From contig DIYF01000170.1 in NCBI GenBank assembly GCA_002427745.1, forward strand, positions 46,381-110,380: 64,000 nucleotides of DNA, given 5' to 3'. The DNA comes from Roseivirga sp. UBA6061. Lineage in GTDB: Bacteria > Bacteroidota > Bacteroidia > Cytophagales > Cyclobacteriaceae. Both the position numbers and the translations under genes were made by a program. The notes under the pieces are model-generated. The model made no database searches and was not told the DNA's origin. It saw only the letters and a program-made list of their open reading frames with translations. Numbering within the stretch: position 1 is the first letter of the stretch; every line of letters starts with the position of its first letter. Positions 45,301-55,900 of the stretch are shown here, in pieces.

Positions 45301-48300
45301 TTATCTTTTAATCAGAACTTTGTGTGTTTCAATCTTACCCGGCCACCTGGCTTCCAGAAAGTACATTCCTTCCTTCAGGCCCGATACGTTCATCTCAATC
45401 GTATTATGGGCACCCAGGTCCCGGCTCAATACGGTCATTCCCTGTCCGTTTCGGATAAGGAGCACCCCTTTTTCCTTTTGGCCGGTCCCCTTTACTTTTA
45501 AAAAGCGAGATGCCGGATTAGGGTAGACTATGAGTACATCAGACTCTTTCCTTTCAAATGTGACTCTTTCAATCTCTGAGAAGCTTTCGAAGCCATTGAA
45601 GTCTACCTGTCTGAGTCTGTAATAATTCACCCCGTTAACAGGTGATTTATCGGTTACTTCATAGTGTTTTACTGTCTGGGAATTGCCGTATCCGGTTTGA
45701 AAAATCAGGTCTTCAAAATCAAAGCCATTGGAAGATCTTTGCACCGCGAAAAAGGCATTATCTGTCTCATCTGCCGTGCTCCAGAAGAGCCTCACAGAGT
45801 CAGCTTCTGCACGGGCGTTGAATTCCAGCAGCTTTACCGGTAAGGGACTGTCTGAATGGTTGATGGAGCCCAGCGTGATGAATCCGTCTGTATCCAGCGT
45901 GCTTATACTGCTGAAGGTCAGCTGATCGCCACTGATGCTGCTAGCAGATGCCACTACCGTCCATTCATCATCCAACTCATTGGTCGCACGATACATGAGA
46001 CGGTAGTTAGAGGCATCTCCCAAGGGAAAGGAAGTCAGACCCATTTCCGTAAAATCGAAAGTAAGGTCAACGGTCATCTTTGAAGCATCGGTTTCTGTTA
46101 CATCCAGGTACCAGTCGCGCTGTGACCGGACCTCCACAACGGGGTCTCCCATTTGTGTAGTGAGATCGGTGCTTATATCCTGATTAGTAGCACTGTTGTG
46201 GCCAATCATCATGTAGTCGCCATTCGTAAAAGTGGCAGATTGCCCGGCACTGACTGATATGTTAAGTCCTGCTGAAGTAGCCGAAGTATTGGAGCCGTCA
46301 GACTCTGTACCGATGCCGGCCACATCCAGATCATAGTCTGGCTGGCAGGTGACCATACCATCACATACTCCCCCATTGCCCAGGTCGTCCCCGGCATACT
46401 TATCACCTCCGGTAAGTGTGTGGTCCCACTTGGCAGACAAATAAGAGTGCACAATATTCAATTCTGCCACATTGAGGGCCTTGCTGAAAACCATTACCTC
46501 TGCCAGCTGACCGTGCAGGTAATTACCTACTCCTACCCAGCGGCCTATGTTAAAGGTGGTGGTGGCCGTAGCCAGATCTCCACTATAGTCAGGAGAAGGA
46601 TCTGTTACTTCTTTAGTTCCTTCTTTATAAACCGTATGGCGTTGACCAGACCCGCCTGTGGCCTCGTGACGTCCCGTCAGCAAGGTCCATTGCTGACCGG
46701 TAATCAAAGGACCTATACTGGCCGTACCGGCACTTGACCCTGCGGCTGCATCGAAGCTATAGTACTTATTCTTGTTCCCTCCTTCGTCTCTCCTGCGCGA
46801 AATACTGACATGGCCATTGGCATCGGTATCCGAACCAACACTGATTAAATAATCATTATCGCTGACCCCTGCCGCCTGATCCAGGTCACCAAACCTGCCC
46901 AGAGCAATGACAGTAGCATCTGCACTGAGGTTGGCGTCAAGATCTCCCGCCAGGTAATCGTCATTGCCATCAAAATCAACAATACCGTTTCCATTCTTGG
47001 GGTTACCATTGTCATCGTAGGTAGGAAAATTGACAAATGAGCTTTGTGTAGCATCATTGGACTTTCCTGACTTATCCAGCCACCGGACTACGCTCTCTCC
47101 GTCAGAAGAAGTTATCTCGGTAGCATCAAGCCAAAGCTCCAGGTCAGAGCTATTGCTGGCATCTACAATTCCTCCCGGTCCGGTGGAACCGATTTCGGCA
47201 TCCGCAATGCCAACGATACTGTTTGTCTTATCGATGGTACCCAGCGTATAGTAGCCATCCCCTTTGCTACCAATGTCAACATTGACAAAACTGATGACGC
47301 GATCTTCAGGGTCATAAGAAGGGACGGCACTCAGCAGGTCCCAGCTACCGCTTTGACCGCTTCTGTAGAGTATTTTGTAGTTGGAAGAATTGCCTCCAGG
47401 CTTGCCTCCGACTCCCGCTTCTGCAAGACGGAAAGTAAAGTTAGCCGTCACATCATTATCGCTGTCAGTCAGGTCTAAATACCAGATTCTCTCCCATCGT
47501 GCTTCAAGTGTCAGGCTACCGTCTGTGTCACCTACGTCAGAGGTGTTGACTCCATTCTCACTAAGAGCATGTCCTGCCAGCACATAATCACCATCATCAA
47601 AAGTACTGATGCCAATTCCCAATCCGGCAGCACTGGCATTGTCATTCGTTTCATCTGAGGCATGCTGGCCTATACCTATTATGTTCAGGTCATAATCTCC
47701 ATTAGCATTATCGTCTCCGGTATACAGGTCTGAATAGGTTGTGCCTGCACTGATGGCCGTGGAGTGGTCATATTTTCCTGCTAGGTAAGAGTAAACAATC
47801 TTGAGCTCTGCCGTATTAAGCAGGCGATCAAAAATTGCCACCTCTGCCACATCTCCGTCCAGCTTAAAGGTGTTGTCTGCGGCATTTCTGAAATCTCCGA
47901 TTTCAAAGCTTCCGTCAGAATCCAGAGCTGAAGGAAAGTCTGTACTGTAGCTCAGTTCAGTACCATCTACAAAGGTCTGGTAGTACTTGGTAGTGGTGTT
48001 GGTGGTGTTAAGCAGGTGGGCGAAGGCCATCCAGGTATTGGCAGAAGCCGTTGTGCTGGCCAGGTGCACTGTGCTCCCATCAAAAGTATAGTGCAAATTC
48101 TCATTTTGCCCCATGCCGTCCTCATCCTTACGCCTGGCCAGATTGGTATTCTGGCCTCCTGTATTGGTTGAGCCGACAGAAAACACATAGTCGTTGTCAT
48201 CTTCGCCCTGATTCGTCTGATCAAAAATGGCGAAAGCTATTACCGTACCGGGGGCGTCAAAATTCCCCAGGTCACCTCTCAGGTCTGCATTGATACCATC

Positions 48301-48561
48301 AAACCGTATCACTGCATTCCCATTGACCACATCTTTGACAAACTGTGGTTTTCCCTGGTTTGGCAATACATTATTGCCCTTTCCCGAAAGGTCAGTAACA
48401 CTGCTCACTTTACTCCCGCTTACCAGAGAAGATATCTGATTAGCGTCAAGCCAAAAAACCAAGTTGGATGTTCCGTCCGTTGAGCCTACCCCTCCCGGGC
48501 CGGTCTGGCCGAGTGCGGTAAATACCTGCACCCAGACCAACAGTACAGTAATAACTCTCAT
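45301..48561 (-). CDS. LamG-repeat surface protein with T9SS sorting tail
   Basis: 1086 residues. Signal peptide (about 1-18, MRVITVLLVWVQVFTALGQ). Two large concanavalin/LamG-like modules: about 33-260 (LVFWLDANQISSLVSGSKVS, ...) and about 465-705 (LELWLDATEITSSDGESVV), each ending in an AEV..F...LN.AE...V.SYL..K..H motif. Each is followed by a beta-rich spacer of about 200 residues (WERIWYLDLTDSDNDV; QRDWYLDVTETDASK). Then a FN3-like domain (VRLFWSTADETDNAFFAVQR) and a type A T9SS C-terminal domain (IVYPNPASRFLKVKG ... KEGMYFLEARWPG). It should be secreted by T9SS and attached to the cell surface; a role in carbohydrate binding or adhesion is plausible from LamG domains. Confidence 0.85.
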   Translation of the reverse strand: MRVITVLLVWVQVFTALGQTGPGGVGSTDGTSNLVFWLDANQISSLVSGSKVSSVTDLSGKGNNVLPNQGKPQFVKDVVNGNAVIRFDGINADLRGDLGNFDAPGTVIAFAIFDQTNQGEDDNDYVFSVGSTNTGGQNTNLARRKDEDGMGQNENLHYTFDGSTVHLASTTASANTWMAFAHLLNTTNTTTKYYQTFVDGTELSYSTDFPSALDSDGSFEIGDFRNAADNTFKLDGDVAEVAIFDRLLNTAELKIVYSYLAGKYDHSTAISAGTTYSDLYTGDDNANGDYDLNIIGIGQHASDETNDNASAAGLGIGISTFDDGDYVLAGHALSENGVNTSDVGDTDGSLTLEARWERIWYLDLTDSDNDVTANFTFRLAEAGVGGKPGGNSSNYKILYRSGQSGSWDLLSAVPSYDPEDRVISFVNVDIGSKGDGYYTLGTIDKTNSIVGIADAEIGSTGPGGIVDASNSSDLELWLDATEITSSDGESVVRWLDKSGKSNDATQSSFVNFPTYDDNGNPKNGNGIVDFDGNDDYLAGDLDANLSADATVIALGRFGDLDQAAGVSDNDYLISVGSDTDANGHVSISRRRDEGGNKNKYYSFDAAAGSSAGTASIGPLITGQQWTLLTGRHEATGGSGQRHTVYKEGTKEVTDPSPDYSGDLATATTTFNIGRWVGVGNYLHGQLAEVMVFSKALNVAELNIVHSYLSAKWDHTLTGGDKYAGDDLGNGGVCDGMVTCQPDYDLDVAGIGTESDGSNTSATSAGLNISVSAGQSATFTNGDYMMIGHNSATNQDISTDLTTQMGDPVVEVRSQRDWYLDVTETDASKMTVDLTFDFTEMGLTSFPLGDASNYRLMYRATNELDDEWTVVASASSISGDQLTFSSISTLDTDGFITLGSINHSDSPLPVKLLEFNARAEADSVRLFWSTADETDNAFFAVQRSSNGFDFEDLIFQTGYGNSQTVKHYEVTDKSPVNGVNYYRLRQVDFNGFESFSEIERVTFERKESDVLIVYPNPASRFLKVKGTGQKEKGVLLIRNGQGMTVLSRDLGAHNTIEMNVSGLKEGMYFLEARWPGKIETHKVLIKR

Positions 48562-48566
48562 AATAA

Positions 48567-48830
48567 TCAGGCTATTTGTGGAAATGAGGTAAGTAACCTG
48601 ATGATGCGTACAGACTCTTCTGAAGAATCCTGTTCTCTTCTCCCCTGCTTGCTGAGAGAAGTCCTGAATCTGTGTGCCTTCGCCTGGCTGATCGGGATCA
48701 CCCTTGCTTCGGGTGTGTTAGAAATGGTGGAATTGGTTTTGCCGTGAAGTGGCTTTCTGGTGGAGCGAATTGTTCTGATAAGAGCTCTTCGCGTACTTGT
48801 TTTCAACAACAAGTGTCTCATTGTTCTCAT
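48567..48830 (-). CDS. Possible small basic ORF upstream of the LamG gene
   Basis: 87 residues, Arg/Lys/Ser-rich, ending 5 bp before the LamG gene start on the same strand. No recognised domain, signal peptide or TM segment. It may be non-coding leader sequence read by chance; listed because its position directly in front of a secreted-protein gene is suggestive. Confidence 0.25.
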   Translation of the reverse strand: MRTMRHLLLKTSTRRALIRTIRSTRKPLHGKTNSTISNTPEARVIPISQAKAHRFRTSLSKQGRREQDSSEESVRIIRLLTSFPQIA

Positions 48831-49436
48831 GGTAGTGTGTTTAGGATTTTGTGAAAGTGACCGGTTTTTGGCCGATCGTTTGATTCAAATGTAGAGTGAC
48901 CAGAGAGCGTTGAAAATTTACTGCGAGTGGATATACACGGCTATGCGGTGAATGGGCACAGCGGCTGAGTTAAGGATTCTGAAGCTGTAAAGAGACATGG
49001 TTACAAATGATGTTATATGATGAAAAAATGAGGATGGCAGGTTCCAGACACATGATAACTGAGGAAAGGGTGAGGAAAGACCAGCTTTGGTGAAGCTTCT
49101 GTGAAGAGGGCAAATGGGAGAGTAAAAGCGATAAGGTAGAGGCAAACAGAGGTGAAGATGATACCCCTGCTACTGTCGAAGCAGAAAGAAAGAGTATACC
49201 TACGCAAGGACCGTATAAAAGAACTACCGGCTTAAAACTTCAGCAAAGGAAGAAGCAGGTAAAGGGAATGAGAGCTGTGTTTAAACAGATATTGCTTTGC
49301 TACAAGAGGCGGAATACCTTTAAAAAATTTGAGCCTGCCGGCTGCTCAAAAAGGAGCGGCAGGCAGGCGCGCAAAAAATAAACGATTGTTTAGAAAAGTC
49401 TGGGTGGAGTAGGTCAAATTAGCAGCAGGCAGGAAG
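48831..49436. other. Gene-free region upstream of the LamG gene
   Basis: About 600 bp, purine-rich (AG runs such as GAGGAAAGGGTGAGGAAAG), with no plausible gene on either strand. It contains a CCTGCC-family hairpin at 49333-49368. It could be a long leader or a regulatory region for the LamG gene. Confidence 0.55.
49333..49368. repeat. CCTGCC/GGCAGG long hairpin
   Basis: GCCTGCCGGCTGCTC (49333-49347) pairs at 13 of 15 positions with GAGCGGCAGGCAGGC (49354-49368), a 6-base loop between. Third member of the dispersed CCTGCC palindrome family in this window. Confidence 0.65.
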
Positions 49437-49865
49437 TCAACTCCCCAACCACTGCTTCAACAAAGGCGTTTTAGCCCTGCTCACCACTATTTGTGAGCTA
49501 ACATGTGGCTCTACTCTTACTTTCAGCTGTCCTTTGAGATACGGGCTCAGACATAGTATCGATTCCCTGTTCATCATGTAACTGCGGTTGATTCTGAAGA
49601 AATGATCAGGATGCATCATGTTTTCCAGATCTTTCAGTTTGTAATCTACCAGATAGCGTTTGTTACTTTTGGTGATCAGGTAGGTCCAGCGGTCTTCCGC
49701 ATAGAAATAGGCGATTTCCTTACTCGCGACAGGAATCAGTTGTTCTCCTGACTGAACGAGGAAACGTTGCCTGAACAGGGGTTTTCTAATGCCACCACTC
49801 AGGTGGGAGATGTACATTTCGTTTTCCTTGGGAAAATCTCCCGTAATCGTTTTAGGTTGGAGCAT
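49437..49865 (-). CDS. LytTR-domain transcriptional regulator, stand-alone
   Basis: 142 residues: a short N-terminal lead (about 40 residues) and one LytTR DNA-binding domain, with no receiver domain. Domain sequence: EIAYFYAEDRWTYLITKSNK, KDLENMMHPDHFFRINRSYM, KGQLKVRVEPHVSSQIVVSR. It is similar along its whole length to the LytTR protein at 56409-56861. Both lie next to T9SS surface-protein genes, so local regulation is plausible. An input domain is missing, so the signal must come from elsewhere or the protein acts constitutively. Confidence 0.85.
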   Translation of the reverse strand: MLQPKTITGDFPKENEMYISHLSGGIRKPLFRQRFLVQSGEQLIPVASKEIAYFYAEDRWTYLITKSNKRYLVDYKLKDLENMMHPDHFFRINRSYMMNRESILCLSPYLKGQLKVRVEPHVSSQIVVSRAKTPLLKQWLGS

Positions 49866-50073
49866 AATTAGGTGTTTAAAGGTTTTTCTTTCATAGTGCT
49901 GTAGTGATTTGCCTGGTAATACCAGTATGGGTATCCAGAGCAGCCACTTCTCCCTCAGGGTTCAGTGGATGCCAAAGACGGGTGAGTCCGTCAGAAAAAC
50001 CTGATCAGTCAAGTTATGCATTGACCATGCCTGATCGACATGTGATGTAATAAGTAATTAGGTGGGTATGAGC

Positions 50074-50469
50074 TCAGCGGTCCAGCACCGCTTCCCGACA
50101 TTGCTCCACAACCGAGGCTATAATTTCTCTCAGTTCTACAGTAACGCCATTCTGCTCAAGTACGTCATCCAGGTATACAGCTACTCTATCGAAGTGTTCA
50201 TCGGTAAGACCCGCCTTGACCAGATGAACGTGTGCGTGTCTCAGATCTTTTCCCGTGAATTTGATGGGGCCTCCGAGGGCCATCATCAGAAAGGCTTTCA
50301 TTTTACCTCTCTGGATCTGCATATCGGCATTTTCAAAGAATGGTATCAATATCTTATCACTCATCACCTTATCGTAGAATTGCTCTACTACCAGATGTAC
50401 TGCCCCTCTACCACCAATTTTATTGAATATTGAATAATCTTCAACAGACTCCATTCTCATATCTACCAT
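50074..50469 (-). CDS. Group 1-like truncated haemoglobin
   Basis: 131 residues, the size of a 2-over-2 globin. IFNKIGGRGAVHLVVEQFYD (helices A-B, with the distal Tyr in FYDK), PFFENADMQIQRGKMKAFL, MMALGGPIKFTGKDLRHAHV (with the proximal His near HAH) and a C-terminal helix GLTDEHFDRVAVYLDDVLEQ. Such proteins bind O2 and NO, and group 1 members often dioxygenate NO to nitrate. It lies downstream of a sigma-54 activator gene on the same strand, with three matching palindromes between, so inducible NO detoxification is a reasonable inference. Subgroup assignment is from sequence pattern only. Confidence 0.85.
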   Translation of the reverse strand: MVDMRMESVEDYSIFNKIGGRGAVHLVVEQFYDKVMSDKILIPFFENADMQIQRGKMKAFLMMALGGPIKFTGKDLRHAHVHLVKAGLTDEHFDRVAVYLDDVLEQNGVTVELREIIASVVEQCREAVLDR

Positions 50470-50556
50470 TTAATTCACGCACGGCAATAACCGGATTTGT
50501 CCAGAATCCGACAGCCCAAAACTTCAGTAGCTCACACATATACACAATGTCACTTT

Positions 50557-50568
50557 CCTGAATTCAGG
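50557..50568. promoter_or_regulatory. 12-bp palindrome upstream of the haemoglobin gene
   Basis: CCTGAATTCAGG, perfectly symmetric, 88 bp ahead of the haemoglobin start. Candidate operator; could be chance. Confidence 0.35.
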
Positions 50569-50710
50569 TTTTGGATACCGCGTTAAGTTCCGTTTCTAAT
50601 TCTCTTTCTCATAATAGTTTCAGTTGTCTCAACTTCAACTATCCATGTTTGATGCCAAAACCCAAAATAGCCCTGACAGTCTCTATTCGCACTTTTTATA
50701 CTTTAGACAG

Positions 50711-50766
50711 TTACGATTTTTCGTAATTAAACGAAATTTCGTACACCAATTTACGATTTTTCGTAA
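50711..50766. promoter_or_regulatory. Three ACGA-N4-TCGT palindromes, probable activator sites
   Basis: TTACGATTTTTCGTAA at 50711-50726 and again at 50751-50766, with ACGAAATTTCGT at 50731-50742 between them (centres 18 and 22 bp apart). All three share ACGA-N4-TCGT. The last overlaps the stop codon and final codons of the sigma-54 activator gene. Three enhancer copies upstream of a sigma-54 promoter is the pattern known for NorR. Confidence 0.7.
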
Positions 50767-52682
50767 ATTCCTTTCCTGATTCCCAGAGCTCTGATGCGTG
50801 AGCTGAGGGTAGTCGGGGCCATATTCATAAGCTCTGCAGCTCCGCCTTTTCCCGATACCTTTCCCTGGCAATGTTTCAAAGCCCGAATGATGTTTCGTCT
50901 TTCAAAGGCCAGCATTTCTTCTTTGGTCAGAACCTTATCCTCTGTCAGCGCCTTATCACCAGGTTCCATCTCTTCAGGATTGACAGCACCAATCCCCAGC
51001 ACCTTAGCGAGGTCCATGTGACCGTCCTTACTGACAATTACAGCCCGCTCGATAATGTTCTGTAATTCCCGGACATTTCCGGGCCAATGATACGATTTCA
51101 AAACCTTTTTTTGAACCACAGACAGCTCATTCATCTTCCGCCCCATACGAGCCTCAAATTTCTGAATGAAATTGCGCGTCAGGGTAAGTACATCATCTCC
51201 CCTCTCGCGCAAAGCCGGTACCTCAATGGGAAATACGTTAAGCCTGTAATATAAATCTTCCCTGAATTCTCCCTTTCGGGCAAGCTCTTTCAGATTGCGA
51301 TTGGTAGCCGCCACGATACGCACATCCACCTTCATCGTCTTATCACTTCCTACCGGCTCAAACTCCTGCTCCTGAATCACTCTTAGCAGCTTTACCTGCA
51401 TCTCAAGCGGAAGTTCTCCTATTTCATCCAGAAAAACAGTACCGCCATCTGCCAGTTCAAAGCGTCCTTTTCGATCAGACACCGCACCGGTAAAGGCTCC
51501 TTTTACATGGCCAAAAAGCTCACTTTCCATCAAATTTGCCGGAATTGCCCCGCAGTTGATACTGACCAGGGGTTTTGCTTTGCGGTTACTTATCTGATGT
51601 ATTTGTCTGGAAACCAATTCCTTTCCCGTACCCGTTTCACCAAATACCAGCACCGTGGCATCTGTGTGAGCCACCATATAAATATCCTGCCAGAGCATCT
51701 TCACAGGCTCACTCTCCCCTATCAGCTGACTGGTAACTTTGACCTCCTCAAGCTCTTGCTGCAAATACTGAGTCCGGTCCACCAGTGATCTCAGCTCTTG
51801 TTCGGCCTGGATTTTCTGAATCATACTACGGAGCACCATAGTAAAATACCACTTGCCGTTAAGTTCATAACGGTTCAGGGTTCCCTCCACTTCCAATGTC
51901 TCACCTGTCGCGGCAAGTACCTGGAAGCCTTCCGGAAAGTAAAGAAAGGAGTCCTGTTCTTTGGACTTGCCAAGTTTGTAAATCATGCGATCCACATCGC
52001 TTCGGTCTTTCTTATTCAGAAAACCATAGATACTGGGGCGGTCCGGTTCATGCTGTTTCCACAAAAGGTGGTTGCGGGCCGCAGTATTGGTCATGATAAC
52101 ATCTCCGTCTTTATCGAAGTTGATGAGCAAATCCTGTATACCGTCAATAAGTCCCTTCAGCTGAAGCTCCTTGTTCTTCGCCTCCTCTTCACGCTTGTGC
52201 TTTTGGAGTGCCACAGACACCTTGTCAGCAAAAAGCCTGAATACATCCAGGGTCTTCTCATCAAACCCGATACTATTGGCATGGCCAATAGCTATTACCC
52301 CGATCAGCTTTCCGTCAAGGTCGTGAAGCGGGGCGCCCAGGTAAGCCTGAGGTTTAAAGCGTTCTAAATAGGCCTTACTCTGTGGAAACTCATCAAGCAC
52401 CTGATTTTCAACACTTAAGAGGCTTCTATCATCAAGTACCTGACCACACACGGTAGCCCGGCTGCTGTACGAAATGCCATTGTGGTACTTATTATTATGA
52501 ATAAAGGAAAGTGCCTTGAGCGTGTCGCTGGCATTGTGATACTCTGAAACCCAGGCTGTACTTACTCTTAGTGATACTGCCAGACGATTTACGAGTGCCT
52601 TGAACCAGGCCTCACCTTTGAGTTCAGAGAGATTATCAAAAACCTCCTTGTACCTCCCATAATCTCTCATCCCCAGCTCCAT
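50751..52682 (-). CDS. Sigma-54-dependent activator with GAF and PAS sensor domains
   Basis: 643 residues. GAF domain about 15-170 ([20 protein letters not shown]; ...[21 protein letters not shown]), PAS about 180-300 ([20 protein letters not shown]), AAA+ domain about 320-560: Walker A GETGTGKE, sigma-54 contact loop GAFTGA, Walker [24 protein letters not shown] and [15 protein letters not shown], and a C-terminal Fis-type HTH ([20 protein letters not shown]). The architecture resembles NorR/FhlA-type activators. The GAF domain may sense a small molecule such as NO, suggested by the downstream haemoglobin gene, but the ligand is not visible in sequence. Confidence 0.88.
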   Translation of the reverse strand: MELGMRDYGRYKEVFDNLSELKGEAWFKALVNRLAVSLRVSTAWVSEYHNASDTLKALSFIHNNKYHNGISYSSRATVCGQVLDDRSLLSVENQVLDEFPQSKAYLERFKPQAYLGAPLHDLDGKLIGVIAIGHANSIGFDEKTLDVFRLFADKVSVALQKHKREEEAKNKELQLKGLIDGIQDLLINFDKDGDVIMTNTAARNHLLWKQHEPDRPSIYGFLNKKDRSDVDRMIYKLGKSKEQDSFLYFPEGFQVLAATGETLEVEGTLNRYELNGKWYFTMVLRSMIQKIQAEQELRSLVDRTQYLQQELEEVKVTSQLIGESEPVKMLWQDIYMVAHTDATVLVFGETGTGKELVSRQIHQISNRKAKPLVSINCGAIPANLMESELFGHVKGAFTGAVSDRKGRFELADGGTVFLDEIGELPLEMQVKLLRVIQEQEFEPVGSDKTMKVDVRIVAATNRNLKELARKGEFREDLYYRLNVFPIEVPALRERGDDVLTLTRNFIQKFEARMGRKMNELSVVQKKVLKSYHWPGNVRELQNIIERAVIVSKDGHMDLAKVLGIGAVNPEEMEPGDKALTEDKVLTKEEMLAFERRNIIRALKHCQGKVSGKGGAAELMNMAPTTLSSRIRALGIRKGIYEKS

Positions 52683-52976
52683 AGCCTGTCTTCGGTTGGT
52701 TTTCTCTTATAAATCGTCATGGTCTGATAAACTCCCTGCCTGCCTTTCAAAGGCCGCTCTGAGCCTGCAACAGATCAAAAAAGATAGATATTTCAGCGTT
52801 CTGAAAAAAACCACTGCCTTGATTTTCCAGGCAAAAAGACCTCTTCTGACGACAATATTTTTCACCAGAACAAAGTGTCACTTCACTCTGAAATTAGCAG
52901 GCTTCACCAATCCTGACTGGATATTAGATTTCAACAGCATTTTATTAGATGTGAATACCAAAAAATTCACCAACAC

Positions 52977-55900
52977 TTGGATTTCGTAACGGCTACCCTA
53001 AAAAGCCCAAGGTACGTCCTGAGCGGACTCACCGGGCTCATTTTATCCAGCATCTTCTGGATGACAGATCATCGTGAATCCGTGCATAACGTAGAAAGAC
53101 TTTCATTTTTTGCTTCTCAGCTCAGCCTTGACTGGGATGTCATCAATTATCCTGCCGGTACTACCTCGGGAGAATCTTACGTGATCACTAATACAGGTTC
53201 CGGCCCCGATGTACGGGTCAACATTGAATTTACCGGTGATTTATCGCACTTAACTACCTACCCTGAGACTATGGGAGTAAATACACCTGACGAAACCAGT
53301 GGTTTTTCCAGTGCCGGTGGACTCGGGGGTGGTGGAAATTCCTTAGTCATTGCCATGGATCCTCCCTCCGGTTCATCCAGCATTACCATGGCCATTGATT
53401 TCAACTTCCTGCAGGAGAATGTAGAATTCTCTATCTATGATATTGACAACTTTTACTCTGGTGATCTCAATACCAGCAGAAGAGACAGTGTCAGGGTGAT
53501 TGGTTATGCCGGTACACTGCCGGTGAGTCCTTCCGTTTCTATTGTAAACTCTGCTTTTGCTACTTTTTCTATTGAGCAGGATGGCAATTTCGGAGTGGGT
53601 ACCGGAGACCCCATTCCTCCCACATCCTCCAGTAATAATGACGATAAAGGCACCATGGATGTGGTTTTTAATGAACCAATCGACAGAATAGAGATTGAGT
53701 ACATTGAAGCCAACAGCACGGGCAGTAATCCCGGTTTTCGCTGGATCACGGTTTCAGATATTTTCTTTGACCTGCCCACTGAAGCCCCCAATACCTGCGC
53801 AGCTTCCCTTACCACCCTGGACTGGGGCACCGCGAGCTATACGGGTGGAAGTCTGAATGAGTCGGTAACTGTAACCAATCCCGGTTCCGGTCCTGATATT
53901 ACCTTTAACTTCGCTCTCACTGATGACACAGGTCACCTGGCCAATACCACTCCGGCTATTGATGCTTCATTTGCCAGCAGTGCCGGTGGCGTGGGAGGCG
54001 GAGGCAGCACGCTCAGAATTGATGCCGATGCCCCCCTGTCAACCAGTTCTCTCATTACAACCACCATCACCACATCAAGTGTCCTTAGCAATGTGAGGTT
54101 TTCCATTTATGATATTGACAGTGCCTATACGGGCTCTGCCACCAATGCCGGAATTGACAGCATCCGGGTATTGGGGTACAACGGCAATATACCGGTAGTT
54201 CCTACCCTGCTGAACCCTAATAATGATGCTACCTTCACTGCTGCCTATGTAGATGTCTTCGGAGCGGCCAAAGGAGTGCCTTTTAACCCATCAGGTACCG
54301 GACCAAGCGCTAACAGCAGTGACGGAACCCTGGATGTGTACTTTGAACTTCCGGTAAATAAAATTGTGATAGAGTACCACGAAGCCAATACTGCCGGGGG
54401 TGCCAATCCTGCGGAACGGTCTATCGCAATATCAGACATCCAGTTTTGCGCACCTGTCAACGAACCCGTGACCTGTGCCATATCACTCAGTTCTCTCGAC
54501 TGGAACAGTGAAAACTATACTGCCGGGGCCCTGACGGGAGAATCTTATACTGTCACCAACAGTAATGACGGAGGCTCTGATATGAGTCTTGGTTTTACCG
54601 TCACAGGCGATACAGATCATTTTGTAAGCAGTTTTCCGGCTGATAATACTACCGCGAGCAACGGAGGTGGTGAAGGGAGCGGTGACCAGTCATTGGAACT
54701 AAGGCTAAATCCGCCAGCCTCTGCCACTAGTTCCATGGTCACCACCTCCATTGCTCTCGGTAACGTAGCAACTGATGTGCGATTCAGCATCTACGACATA
54801 GATAACTCTATGAGCAGCTCTGTACAGGACAGTGTTCTCATAACAGGATACAATGGCAATGATGCTGTGGTACCGGTGCTCATCCCGGTAAGCAGTACCC
54901 CTACCTTTACCGTTACCACTCAGGACCAGTATGCGGTAGCGGTAGCGACTGACCCTGCCACAGACGACCCCAGCAACAACGAAACGAAAGGATCAGTCGA
55001 TGTTTATTTTACCAGCCCTATCAACCGGATCGAAGTGGTTTATCTGGAAGCCAATACCGGTGCCAGTGATTTTGGAGAGCGGAGTATCAGTATTTCAGAC
55101 ATCCTGTTCTGCTCAACCAGCGCTGATGTCATTACCTGCCTTTACCCTCTTCAGTTTCTGGACTGGGGCAGTGTTACCTATACCTCAGGTGCCACCAGCG
55201 CTGAATTTACGGTAGACAACCCTGCTTCCGGTGGCGATGTTGACTTCTCTTTTGAGTTTACCGGACAGACCTCCTCATTTAAAGACAATACGCCCCTGGT
55301 CAATTCAGACATGAATTCTGCCGGAGGTATCGCCAACGGGGACGAATCGCTGTATATGCTGGTAGATCCCAATTCCGGAACAAGCAGTGTGGTACTGACG
55401 ATTGACCTGAGCCAGACCCTGGCCGATGTCCGATTCTCTGTTTTCGATATTGACAACGGGGTTTTCGGCACAGACGGAGTTAATTCCAGGCAGGATAGTG
55501 TGCGCATTGTTGGCTATAACAACAACACAGAAGTGGCCCCCAGCCTGGCCACTGTAGACGCCTCTCCTACCTATACAGTTTCCTCTTCCGGCAATACCGG
55601 TATTGCCACTGCCCTGGACTTCCCTCCTACAGAAGCCAGTAGTAACGACACCAAAGGTACACTCGATGTATTTTTCACGAGCAATGTGAACAGAATCGAA
55701 ATTGAATACCTGGAAGGCAATGTAGACGGAGTCAACCCGGTACAGCGGGCTATCTATTTATCAGACATTTATTTCTGTCCGTTACAGGGAGTTTTACCGG
55801 TTACCTTCGTTTCCTTCGATCTGAAGGTAAGGGGAAGCAGTGTACAACTGGAATGGAGTACCTCAGAAGAGGTCAACAACAGCTTTTTCACCGTACAACG

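Noticed and set aside
50642..50658. Firm sigma-54 promoter for the haemoglobin gene
   Set aside because: TTGGCAT is a good -24 but the -12 lacks the invariant GC, so it is mentioned only as a candidate in the findings.
50751..50766. Palindrome as a terminator of the sigma-54 activator gene
   Set aside because: The stem is only six AT-rich pairs and the same motif occurs twice more close by, which fits protein-binding sites better.
52737..52765. Fourth CCTGCC palindrome
   Set aside because: CTGCCTGCC is present but the matching GGCAGG arm is missing, so it is not a hairpin of the family.
52696..52989. 97-residue ORF before the four-repeat T9SS gene
   Set aside because: No domain or signal peptide; it overlaps the TTG start of the large gene and resembles chance translation of a promoter region.
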